Assembly: GCA_025359885.1 (NCBI GenBank)
Contig: JANYDG010000080.1
Span: 1 to 59,486, forward strand
DNA: 59,486 bases
Origin: Acidobacteriota bacterium
GTDB taxonomy: Bacteria > Acidobacteriota > Terriglobia > Terriglobales > Acidobacteriaceae
Direction of reading: 5' to 3'
The notes under the pieces were generated by a model, which saw only the letters and a program-made list of their open reading frames with translations, did no database searches and was not told where the DNA came from. Positions 33,460 to 41,511 of the stretch are shown in pieces. Both the position numbers and the translations under genes were made by a program. Within the stretch, counting starts at the first letter, position 1. Every line of letters starts with the position of its first letter.

Positions 33460-35241
33460 TTACCAAAAGATGATGTTCAGTGCGAGGAAGACGACGACGG
33501 CGATCACCGCCCAGTACCATTCATTTTTATAGAAGGGGACAGGTTCTTCCTTGGGAAGTTTGGTAGCGCCGTAGACCAGGCCGTTCAACTCAGCGAGCGG
33601 TCGGGCATGGCCAAACATGCTGACGACGAAGACGACGATGACGGTGACGCTGAAGGACCAGAGGGCGCGGTACATGTTCTCGGCCATGTCTTTGGCATCG
33701 GGCGAGATCGCCACGTAGCGCAGAGCGGTAGGGTCAATCTTGACCCAGGCCCAGAGGCCGACGGAGGTGAGGGTACCGATGAGCAATCCCCAGAAGCCGC
33801 CCGCCTTGGTTGCGCGTTTAGAGAACATGCCGGTAAGCACTGCACCGAGCAGCGGAGCGATGAAGAAGCTGAAGAGCGCCTGGACGTAATCCATGATGCC
33901 CTTTGCGTTCATCACGAGATAGGCGGCGCCGATGGAAATGACGACCCCGAGAATCGTGGCCCAGCGACCGATGGCGACGTAGTGTTCATCGCGGGCGTTT
34001 TTGTTGATGAGGGGTTGGTAAATGTCGTAGGTCCAGACAGCTGCAAAGGCGCTGACGTTGCCGGCCATACCGCTCATGAAGCCGGCAATGAGGGCGGTGA
34101 TGCCGAGGCCGAGCAGGCCGGGCGAGCAGTAGCGCACCAGCATCAGCGGCAGCACTTCGTTGTAGCTGTGCATGCCTGCGCCGGGGTGGGCGCTGACGAT
34201 GTCTTCACCGACCAGATGCATGATGCTGCCATCAGCGTTCTGGAGGACAACGAGGCCGAGCAGGCCGGGGAGGATGACGATGAAGGGAACCGCCATTTTG
34301 AAGAAGGAGCCGATGACCGGAGCCATACGGGCGGAGCGGAGCGAATTTGCCGCGAGAACGCGCTGGACGACGAGGAAATCGGTGGTCCAATAGCCGAAGC
34401 TGATGGCGAAACCGAGGCCGAGGACGATGCCTGTCCAGTGGACGCCCATGGGGTTATCGCTGAAGTGGCCGAGGCCTCGCCACATGTGCAGGTAGTCCTG
34501 GGTGGGGAAGTTGCGAATGATCTGGGCTTTCAGGCCCGTCCAGCCGCCCGCCTCGGTGAGGCCGAGGATGGGGACCAGCAGTGCACCGCCCCAGATGAGG
34601 ACGAACTGGAGAACCTCATTGAAGATGGCCGAGCGCAAGCCACCGAGGGCCACGTAAGCCGCGACGGCGAGCGAAGAGATGACGATCGAGAATGTGATGT
34701 CCCAGCCGAGGACCACCTTCATGACGAGGGCCATCGAGAACATGTTGACGCCGCTCATCAGGATGGTCATGAAGGCGAAGGAAAAGGCCGCCACGATGCT
34801 CGAACCCTGCCCGAAGCGCAGCTTGAGATAGCCGGGAACGGAGTGAGTTTTGCAGACGTAGTAGAAGGGCATCATGACGATGCCGAGGAAGAGCATGGCG
34901 GGGACCGCGCCAATCCAGTACCAGTGAGCGGCGAGAATGCCGTATTGATAGGCCGAGCCAGCCCATCCCATCAACTCAAGCGAGCCGAGGTTGGCCGAGA
35001 CGAAGCTGAGTCCGGCGATCCATGCGGTCATCTCGCGGCCGGCCATGAAAAACTCTTCGCTGGTATTGGCACGCTTCTTCAAATAGAAGCCGATCCACAT
35101 GACCATGGCAAAGTAAATGGCGATGACAGCAATGTCCAGTGGACCAAGATGGGCCAGCGAAGGAGCACCGATAGCGAGCATGGTGAGAGCCTGCGGTATC
35201 AGACCGCCAGCGACGTGAGAGGTTAGAGCGAGTTCAAGCAT
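33460..35241 (-). CDS. Sodium:solute symporter (SSS/SGLT-type)
   Basis: A 593-residue inner-membrane transporter with about fourteen helices. The SSS family is recognised from FFMAGREMTAWIAGLSFVSANLGS near the N-terminus and the SGLT-type core (WYWIGAVPAMLFLGIVMMPFYY, KTHSVPGYLKLRFG). The overall length and helix number suit the sugar branch. The substrate is unknown, but the downstream isomerase-family enzyme points to a monosaccharide. The gene heads an operon with a small membrane protein and the isomerase. Upstream lies a 440-bp divergent region with a LacI-type operator-like site. Confidence 0.9.
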   Translation of the reverse strand: MLELALTSHVAGGLIPQALTMLAIGAPSLAHLGPLDIAVIAIYFAMVMWIGFYLKKRANTSEEFFMAGREMTAWIAGLSFVSANLGSLELMGWAGSAYQYGILAAHWYWIGAVPAMLFLGIVMMPFYYVCKTHSVPGYLKLRFGQGSSIVAAFSFAFMTILMSGVNMFSMALVMKVVLGWDITFSIVISSLAVAAYVALGGLRSAIFNEVLQFVLIWGGALLVPILGLTEAGGWTGLKAQIIRNFPTQDYLHMWRGLGHFSDNPMGVHWTGIVLGLGFAISFGYWTTDFLVVQRVLAANSLRSARMAPVIGSFFKMAVPFIVILPGLLGLVVLQNADGSIMHLVGEDIVSAHPGAGMHSYNEVLPLMLVRYCSPGLLGLGITALIAGFMSGMAGNVSAFAAVWTYDIYQPLINKNARDEHYVAIGRWATILGVVISIGAAYLVMNAKGIMDYVQALFSFFIAPLLGAVLTGMFSKRATKAGGFWGLLIGTLTSVGLWAWVKIDPTALRYVAISPDAKDMAENMYRALWSFSVTVIVVFVVSMFGHARPLAELNGLVYGATKLPKEEPVPFYKNEWYWAVIAVVVFLALNIIFW

Positions 35242-35681
35242 TCGACCACCTGATGAGAAGCATTCCGTCCGAGTACGGTTTGTTGCGATGTAAAGATGCG
35301 ACCCTTAGTAAATGGCTTTACCTGAACATCTGTCAAGCAAATTGCGCGCCCTTTTGAATTCATTGTCCGGCCCATGCGCAAAAGCGTGTGAAGCGCAGCA
35401 AAAAGCAGCAGTTTGATGCGTAGCGTTGCGAATTCGTTACTTCAGAGCAGAACCGGGCGATTTGAGAAATCGTTTACCGAACAAAGACTAGCATGACCTT
35501 CCCGCACTTGGGAACCGCTAATTATTTCTTCCTTGTCAACCTCGCCGCCAGACGCTACTTTGAAGTATGGGAATCCCTTCTCTCGTTTCGGCCTCTCTCC
35601 AATACACGACCTAAGCGTCTGTCAGGCGCTCGGCTCTGCTTATCCAATTTTCAACGAATCTGTCTTTCAGGAGTCCTACCG
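35242..35681. other. Divergent regulatory region, symporter operon / aminotransferase
   Basis: A 440-bp gap. TGAGAAATCGTTTACC (35463-35478) has the AAxCGxTT centre of LacI-family operators. A second imperfect site, GTAAATGGCTTTAC (35310-35323), is palindromic but lacks the central CG. An open frame runs from 35493 into the aminotransferase, but its first 63 codons look non-coding. Confidence 0.45.
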
Positions 35682-36902
35682 ATGTCGAATTCCAATTTCG
35701 ATCTTTCTGCTTGTAGCGGCCTTTCACGTCGCAACTTCATGCGGATTGCCGCAGCCACCTCCGCCCTTGCTTCGATTCCCGTCTTGACTGAAGCGCACAT
35801 GGCGTTTGCTCAGCGACCCAAGTTTGCCGCCTCGAATAAGGGAATTCACATCGATGCGAACGAGAATCCGCTCGGGCCTTCGCAGGCGGCGCGGGACGCG
35901 ATTGCGGCGATGATTCCCAAAGGCGGCCGGTACCTGATGGATGCGCAATTTGAGATCAACGATACGTTTGCCAAAATCGAGGGGCTCGATCCAAACAGCG
36001 TATGCGCCTATGCCGGGTCGAGCGAGCCATTGCACTACACCGTGCTGGCCTACACATCCAAAGACAAGCCGCTGGTCGTTGCCGACCCCGGTTACGAGGC
36101 TCCCATGTATGCCGCCAAGGCGGTAGGCGCGCCGGTCATCAAGGTTCCGCTGAAGGACCCGAAGGGCGCGGCGTCGCACGATGTCAAGGCGATGCTGGCC
36201 GCCTCGGCCACGCCGGGCGTGATCTACATCTGCAATCCGAATAACCCGACCGGCACGGTGACCAGCCCGGAGGATATTGACTACGTAGTCCAGAACGCGC
36301 CAAAGGGCACGATTGTGCTGATTGACGAGGCCTACATCCACCTCTCCGATGCGCCATCTTCGCTGCACTACGTCAAGGAAGGCAAGGACGTGATTGTCCT
36401 GCGCACCTTCTCGAAGCTGTATGGGATGGCCGGTATTCGCATGGGATATGCGATTGGCCGCCCCGATCTGATCGACAAGCTGGTTCCGCTCGGTGGCCAG
36501 AACTCGTTGGCGATCACGGCGCTTGCTGCGGCCAAGGCCAGCCTGCTCGATGCTGACCTGGTACCGACGCGGAAGAAGATCATCGGCGACATCCGCATGG
36601 AAAATCTGGCGTGGCTCAAGGCCGAGGGCTGGGCGGCAACTCCTTCGCAGACGAACTGCTTCATGCTGGATGTGAAGCGCCCCGGTGGCGAAGTGCTGGC
36701 GGCGATGGCCAGGAAGGACATTTTCATCGGCCGCATCTGGCCAGCATGGCCGACGCATGTGCGCATCACGGTGGGCACCAAGGACGAGATGGCTGCCTTC
36801 CGCAAGGCGTTCAAGGAAGTGATGAGCAGCTCGACGGCGGGGCTGGTACCGGAGCCGCTGCATGAGCGGATGCGGGAGACGCCCTTCAGCTACCTGTCGT
36901 AG
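35682..36902 (+). CDS. Tat-exported histidinol-phosphate aminotransferase-like PLP enzyme
   Basis: A 406-residue fold-type I aminotransferase close to HisC. The N-terminus carries a twin-arginine signal (LSRRNFMRIAAATSALASIP, about residues 14-33, cleavage near AFAQ). The PLP domain shows DANENPLGPS, YAGSSEPLHY, NPNNPTGT, DEAYIHL and the Schiff-base Lys K245 (RTFSKLYGMAGIRMGYA). Export of a PLP aminotransferase is unusual, since the classical HisC is cytoplasmic. ATG 35682 has AGGAG 8 bp upstream. No his genes are nearby, so the substrate is unknown. A strong terminator follows. Confidence 0.87.
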   Translation: MSNSNFDLSACSGLSRRNFMRIAAATSALASIPVLTEAHMAFAQRPKFAASNKGIHIDANENPLGPSQAARDAIAAMIPKGGRYLMDAQFEINDTFAKIEGLDPNSVCAYAGSSEPLHYTVLAYTSKDKPLVVADPGYEAPMYAAKAVGAPVIKVPLKDPKGAASHDVKAMLAASATPGVIYICNPNNPTGTVTSPEDIDYVVQNAPKGTIVLIDEAYIHLSDAPSSLHYVKEGKDVIVLRTFSKLYGMAGIRMGYAIGRPDLIDKLVPLGGQNSLAITALAAAKASLLDADLVPTRKKIIGDIRMENLAWLKAEGWAATPSQTNCFMLDVKRPGGEVLAAMARKDIFIGRIWPAWPTHVRITVGTKDEMAAFRKAFKEVMSSSTAGLVPEPLHERMRETPFSYLS

Positions 36903-36924
36903 TCACACGAATCAGCTTCTAGAT

Positions 36925-36960
36925 TGCAAAAGCCCCGGGCAGGTCGCCGGGGCTTTTGCA
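36925..36960. terminator. Terminator after the aminotransferase gene
   Basis: A 14-bp perfect stem, TGCAAAAGCCCCGG/CCGGGGCTTTTGCA, with an 8-nt loop, 23 bp after the stop codon. A-tract and T-tract on both sides allow it to work in both directions. Confidence 0.92.
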
Positions 36961-36992
36961 ATTCAGGGGAATCTTGGGACAGGGGATGTACA

Positions 36993-37034
36993 AACAAGAA
37001 CGGCGCCCGGATTGCTCTGGACGCCGTTCTTGTT
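36993..37034 (-). terminator. Terminator of the TonB-receptor gene
   Basis: A 13-bp perfect stem, AACAAGAACGGCG/CGCCGTTCTTGTT, with a 16-nt loop, 16 bp beyond the receptor stop on the minus strand. The minus-strand 3' arm is T-rich (TTCTTGTTTG). Confidence 0.75.
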
Positions 37035-37049
37035 GTGGATGAAGCAAGC

Positions 37050-40000
37050 TTAGAAGGTGACCTTGAAAGCGAGCTGGGTGTTGAAGGGTTCGCCGGCTCC
37101 GATGCCAGGGGCGCCGTTGTAGTCGCCAATGGTGTCAAAGAGTGCCAGGCCGCTGAGGGTGGTCTGGTTGGGGTCAAAGTTGACCTGCAGCGGAGGAGCG
37201 AAGTTGGTGCGGTTGAAGAGGTTATAGAACTCGACGCGAAGCTGGGTGTTGATGCGCTCGCCAATCTTGGTGTTCTTGAAGACCGAGAAGTCAACATCGC
37301 TAAACCCAGGAGCAGTATAGGCATTGCGCTTGGTCGTTCCCCATTTGCCTGGGTCCGGAGTGGCAAAGGCGGCCGGATTGAGCCAGTTGCCGTTATTGGC
37401 GGTCAGCGACTCCTTCTTGAATCCGGAATACGGATTGCCGACCTGGTTGGCGCGCTGGTTGCCCTCGCCGGTGTTGTCGCTCTGCGCGTCGGTCAGCACG
37501 GTAAACGGCAAGCCCGTGTGAAGAGCGAAGACTGAGTTCAACTGCCAGCCATTGGTGAGCACCTTGAATGAGTTGACATTGGGAACTTCGTAGGAAAGCT
37601 CGCCAACGAAGGTCTGACGGGTGTCAAAATCGCTCTGGCCGTAGTCGCCCTTGAAGTTGGTGCTGTCCTGAGGCAGCGCACCGCGGTAAGCGGTGACGTC
37701 GTCAAAGGAGTGCGACCAGGTGTAGGCGGCCTGAGCAGTCATGTGGTGGTAGCTTGAGGCGCGCAAAGTGGCCTGCAGCGAGTTGTAGTTGGAGTTGCCG
37801 ATGCTCTGGATCTCGTTGATGTTGCCGTATCCAGGGAAGGCGCCGTAGTACGGACGGGTGGTCTGATCAACGCCAACTGCATTAGGCGTGCTTTGATTCA
37901 AGTCAACGATAGACAACAGGTGACGGCTCTGGCTGCCGACATAGCCGAGCTGGGCGATGATGTTCGAGCCGACAGACTGCTCCAACTGGAAGTTGTAGTT
38001 GATGTTGTTGGAAGGCTGGAATCCCTTGGCGACGGAGAATACACCGCAGGTTGCACTTGCCAAGCAGGTCGGAGCGGTAGCCGAACCGAAGGGATCTACG
38101 CCAGTTTGCCAGGAATAGGCTGGCGCAGCCGGAGTACCGGTAGCCGGGTTCTTGCCAAGGGCGAATACTGGGCTGGCACCGGCAGGGTTGCTCTCAAGTC
38201 CGTTGGGAGCGTTGTTGCCGGGACGGTTATCGAGGAACGGGTTGATGTTCGGGGTGTCATAGTAGATGCCTGCACCAAAGCGAACCACAGTGTGCGGAGT
38301 GGCCTGATAGGAGACGCCGATGCGAGGGCTGAAATCGGTGTAGGTTGCGTCGTAGACCGTCGAGATCTGGTCACCCTGGAAGGCAATGCCGTTTGTAACC
38401 GAGGGCCGGAAGACAGACAGATCCTTCTTGCTGTCATGCAGCGGACCTTCGTAGTCCCAGCGAACGCCGAGATTGAGGTTGAGCTTGGGGGTCAACTGGT
38501 AGGAATCCTGCGCAAATCCGGCGAACGTGTTCACGTAGACCAGCCGCTCAGGATTGCCGATGGTGATGGCAGCCGAAGAGAACTGCCCCGAGAGGTAGTC
38601 GGCGAGTGAAGCGAGGCGCGACAGGCTTGGACCGTCCGTGATGCCCTCGAAGCCGCCTTCAGGGATGTTCCAGCCGCCCTGGGCTCCATTGAACTTGAAG
38701 TTGCCCTGGGCATTGCGATGGTAGAACTCATTCAGCTGAATCTTGCGGAACTCGCCGCCGATCTTCATCTGATGCTTGCCCTTGACCCATGAGACGTTGT
38801 CGGAGATCTGTCCAGTGATGTCGTTTCGGCCCTCGGGAGGCGTACGGCCGGTTGAGTCGAATCCGGAAATCTGGAGTTTTGGAGCCGTCTTGAACTGAGA
38901 ACCATCGACGAGGCCAACACTGGCGACATCGAATCCAGTCTTGTTGTCAAAGAACGCCTGGTTGAAGTAGTTGACACCCGCGACGATCTGATTGGTGAGC
39001 GAAGGCGTGAAGGTGTGATTGTAGGTCAACTGATAGTTGAAGACATGAATCGGGGCCACTTCGTAGTACGCCAACAAAGAAGAACCAACCGGAGCTACCT
39101 GGTTTCCTTGTCCACCAAAGTAGTGGGCTGAGATGCTGTTCTTTTCGTTGAATGTGTAATCAACTTTGCCGACGCCGTTGTAGCTGTATCCAAATTCAGG
39201 GTCGTTGCTGATGTAGTTGTTAACCTGGGGAGCGTTCTTTGAGGTTTCCGAGGCGGAGTTTGCCAGTGCCTTGGCGGGCCACAGCAGATTGAGCAGGCCT
39301 GTCGAGATGGGGCTGACCGTGCCTCCGTTGGCATTGATCAGGTCGGTGGCCTTCTGCTGCCAGATGGCCGTCGGCTCGGTCGTTGTGGAGGGAACGCCGA
39401 TGACGAAGCGCTGCTGCTCGTAGTTGAGGAAGTAGAAGAGGTGATCCTTGAGAACGGGGCCGCCCAGTGAGAATCCGGCGTTGTAGTCGCGTACCTTCTG
39501 CTTCTTGCCGCCAGCCGCCTGGACAATCGGTGAGATCGCGCCAAAAGCTTCGTTGCGATTGAAGTAGTAGGCCGACCCGTGGAGCTTGTTGGTGCCGCCC
39601 TTGAGGCCGAGGGTCGCGGTACCGCCTGGGTTACGGCCGGAATCTGCCGAAGCATTGGTCTGGACAGAGAACTGGTCAACTGCATCGAGCGGCAGGATGA
39701 CACCAGCAATGCCCGATACGCCGCCCTGGTTCACCGCGGGGATGTTGTGCCAGATGTCGTTGTTGTCGACGCCGTCAATCTGCCAGTTGATCTGGTTGGC
39801 GCGGGTGCCATTGAGCGAGCCGTAGCCGCCCGCGCCGGAGTTGGCAAAGCCCGGGGTGAGGGTGGCGAGCTGGGTAAAGTCGCGGCCATTGAGAGGCGCG
39901 TTGTCCACGGCTGCCGCGTCAATGATGGTGGTCTGGGTGGTCGTGGTGGTGTCAAGGGTGTAGGCGTCGGCGGCCACTTCGACGGTTTCAGCCGAAGAAG

Positions 40001-40355
40001 CGACGTCAAGCTTGACGACCTGGGTAAAGATTACGCCAGCGGAGACGGTTACACCGGTGACCTTGACGGTCTTGAATCCACTCGCAGTTACCGAGATGCT
40101 GTACTTGCCGAGGCTGAGCTCGGGGAAGGAGTATTCGCCGCCTGACGAGGAAATCGTCTTTTGCGAAACGTTGGTGGCTTCGTTGGTGGCCTCTACTGCG
40201 GCGTTGGGAACGACGGCCCCTGTCGAATCAGTGACGGTGCCGTTGATGCCCCCGCGGAAGGTATGTTGCGCCAATGTTGCGTTCGTCAGGGTGAGGGCGA
40301 GCGTCAGCAGCAGGGCTGCTGCACTCAGAAAATTACGGAGACTGCGGTACTTCAT
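37050..40355 (-). CDS. Oar-like TonB-dependent outer-membrane receptor
   Basis: A 1101-residue outer-membrane protein. The signal peptide (about residues 1-30, ending TLAQ) is followed by a carboxypeptidase-regulatory-like beta-sandwich (INGTVTDSTGAVVPNAAVEATN), a plug domain (NAPLNGRDFTQLATLTPGF, NQINWQIDGVDNND) and a large beta-barrel ending in the aromatic F typical of outer-membrane insertion (FKVTF). Such receptors are expanded in Acidobacteriota and are assumed to import oligosaccharides or bind large substrates. No typical TonB box was identified. I chose ATG 40355 with GGAGG 8 bp upstream over the longer frame to 40448. It probably serves the neighbouring sugar genes. Confidence 0.9.
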   Translation of the reverse strand: MKYRSLRNFLSAAALLLTLALTLTNATLAQHTFRGGINGTVTDSTGAVVPNAAVEATNEATNVSQKTISSSGGEYSFPELSLGKYSISVTASGFKTVKVTGVTVSAGVIFTQVVKLDVASSAETVEVAADAYTLDTTTTTQTTIIDAAAVDNAPLNGRDFTQLATLTPGFANSGAGGYGSLNGTRANQINWQIDGVDNNDIWHNIPAVNQGGVSGIAGVILPLDAVDQFSVQTNASADSGRNPGGTATLGLKGGTNKLHGSAYYFNRNEAFGAISPIVQAAGGKKQKVRDYNAGFSLGGPVLKDHLFYFLNYEQQRFVIGVPSTTTEPTAIWQQKATDLINANGGTVSPISTGLLNLLWPAKALANSASETSKNAPQVNNYISNDPEFGYSYNGVGKVDYTFNEKNSISAHYFGGQGNQVAPVGSSLLAYYEVAPIHVFNYQLTYNHTFTPSLTNQIVAGVNYFNQAFFDNKTGFDVASVGLVDGSQFKTAPKLQISGFDSTGRTPPEGRNDITGQISDNVSWVKGKHQMKIGGEFRKIQLNEFYHRNAQGNFKFNGAQGGWNIPEGGFEGITDGPSLSRLASLADYLSGQFSSAAITIGNPERLVYVNTFAGFAQDSYQLTPKLNLNLGVRWDYEGPLHDSKKDLSVFRPSVTNGIAFQGDQISTVYDATYTDFSPRIGVSYQATPHTVVRFGAGIYYDTPNINPFLDNRPGNNAPNGLESNPAGASPVFALGKNPATGTPAAPAYSWQTGVDPFGSATAPTCLASATCGVFSVAKGFQPSNNINYNFQLEQSVGSNIIAQLGYVGSQSRHLLSIVDLNQSTPNAVGVDQTTRPYYGAFPGYGNINEIQSIGNSNYNSLQATLRASSYHHMTAQAAYTWSHSFDDVTAYRGALPQDSTNFKGDYGQSDFDTRQTFVGELSYEVPNVNSFKVLTNGWQLNSVFALHTGLPFTVLTDAQSDNTGEGNQRANQVGNPYSGFKKESLTANNGNWLNPAAFATPDPGKWGTTKRNAYTAPGFSDVDFSVFKNTKIGERINTQLRVEFYNLFNRTNFAPPLQVNFDPNQTTLSGLALFDTIGDYNGAPGIGAGEPFNTQLAFKVTF

Positions 40356-40659
40356 GCGTGAGTCCTCCAAAAAGGTCGTTCTGGGTAGAGATGTCCTGTT
40401 CGCGTTCCGGAAAAGTATGGAAACGGATGCGAAATCACCGCTGCGCAAGCGCGCAGACAGCAGGGCTTAGTATTTTTCTGGGTGGGGACAACAAGGACGG
40501 AAATACGTGGTGTAGGAATCCATTCTTAAACATAGTGACAGTCAGGTTAAATTTGCAAGATAAAAATATGCGTCACCTCTCGACTCATGCAGAGAAAAGA
40601 GTGAAGTTGCGGATGAAATTGAGCGGTTTGTATTTACATTTTGATGGCGACCAGGTACC
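40356..40659. other. AT-rich upstream region of the TonB-receptor gene
   Basis: About 300 bp between two minus-strand genes. It contains a promoter candidate at 40529-40558 and a leader of about 165 nt; no convincing open frame was seen. Confidence 0.5.
40529..40558 (-). promoter_or_regulatory. Candidate promoter of the TonB-receptor gene
   Basis: On the minus strand TTGCAA (40558-40553) is separated by 18 bp from TATGTT (40534-40529), a fair match to sigma-70 consensus in a locally AT-rich stretch. Confidence 0.4.
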
Positions 40660-41241
40660 TCACGCCGGGCATGCGGAGGCAAACAAGGACATGCTGAGCG
40701 ATTCTCCGAGTTGCGCATGAATCGATACCGTGGCTATATCACCTGGTCGTTCAGGAACTGGTTCCGGGGCCAATTCTGGGTGCTCCTCCCAAACGCGGAC
40801 CATCAATTCACCCGCCTGATGACCAAAAAAGACGGTGACCGAATCGCCCGTGCGCGGCAGGGCGCAGAAATCGGCGGCCTCAACCTCAGCCCGGGGAACC
40901 GACATGGCGCAAGGCCGGGGCAGGGCTGACTTGAGCGTGCCCGCGATCATGTTGGCAATCTCCTTGGCGGCGTCGAGGGTATCGTTGGCCTCCACCGCTT
41001 CAACCGGCTGCATCAACATGGCAGAGGTTGCTGCCAGGGCCAGACCCTGTGACAGACGAACTTCGATGCGTCCATTCCATACGCCTGTGAGGTCGCAACT
41101 GCCGACCACGTGCGCGGCACCGATGCAGCGGTGCTCATCGGCACCGCCCTGCGTGATCGGGTCAAGGCGCATAGCCAGCATCTGCTCCCAAAACAGGGCG
41201 TTGGCCTTTTGGATACTTGCTTCTGTCACCGCTAAGTGCAT
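40660..41241 (-). CDS. CheX-like chemotaxis phosphatase domain protein
   Basis: A 193-residue protein with a CheC/CheX fold. The segment ANDTLDAAKEIANMIAGTLK holds the E-x-x-N signature (E-I-A-N) that CheX phosphatases use to dephosphorylate CheY-type receivers. The C-terminal tail is Pro/Glu-rich (PELAPEPVPERPGD). There are no che genes in the window, so it may act on a stand-alone receiver. The start ATG 41241 is preferred over 41268, since homologues begin near MHLAVTEASIQKANALFW. Confidence 0.7.
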   Translation of the reverse strand: MHLAVTEASIQKANALFWEQMLAMRLDPITQGGADEHRCIGAAHVVGSCDLTGVWNGRIEVRLSQGLALAATSAMLMQPVEAVEANDTLDAAKEIANMIAGTLKSALPRPCAMSVPRAEVEAADFCALPRTGDSVTVFFGHQAGELMVRVWEEHPELAPEPVPERPGDIATVSIHAQLGESLSMSLFASACPA

Positions 41242-41511
41242 GGCAGCACTCCTCTGCGAGGTTCTCACTCGTCTCTCAATTCACACTCCTCTGGAGTGCG
41301 CTTTTGGCTCAGGCAAGGTGCGCTGGCGGGACGAAGAAACAGGCCGGGCAGCGCAATTGAATTAGCTCTAACTTATCTATCGGGATTTCATGGGAGTTCT
41401 TTAAGGTTAATGACCAAAGGGCAGTGCCACCCGGCGGGCAATTCCATCCAGCCTGGAACTGCATACGGTTGGTTGCCAAGTGCCCGGTTTCAGGTTTAGG
41501 CTTCACCCGAC

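Noticed and set aside
33607-35226. A 539-codon open frame on the plus strand
   Set aside because: It is exactly antisense to the sodium:solute symporter, has an Asp/Glu/His-rich composition typical of reversed membrane-protein codons, and no ribosome-binding site.
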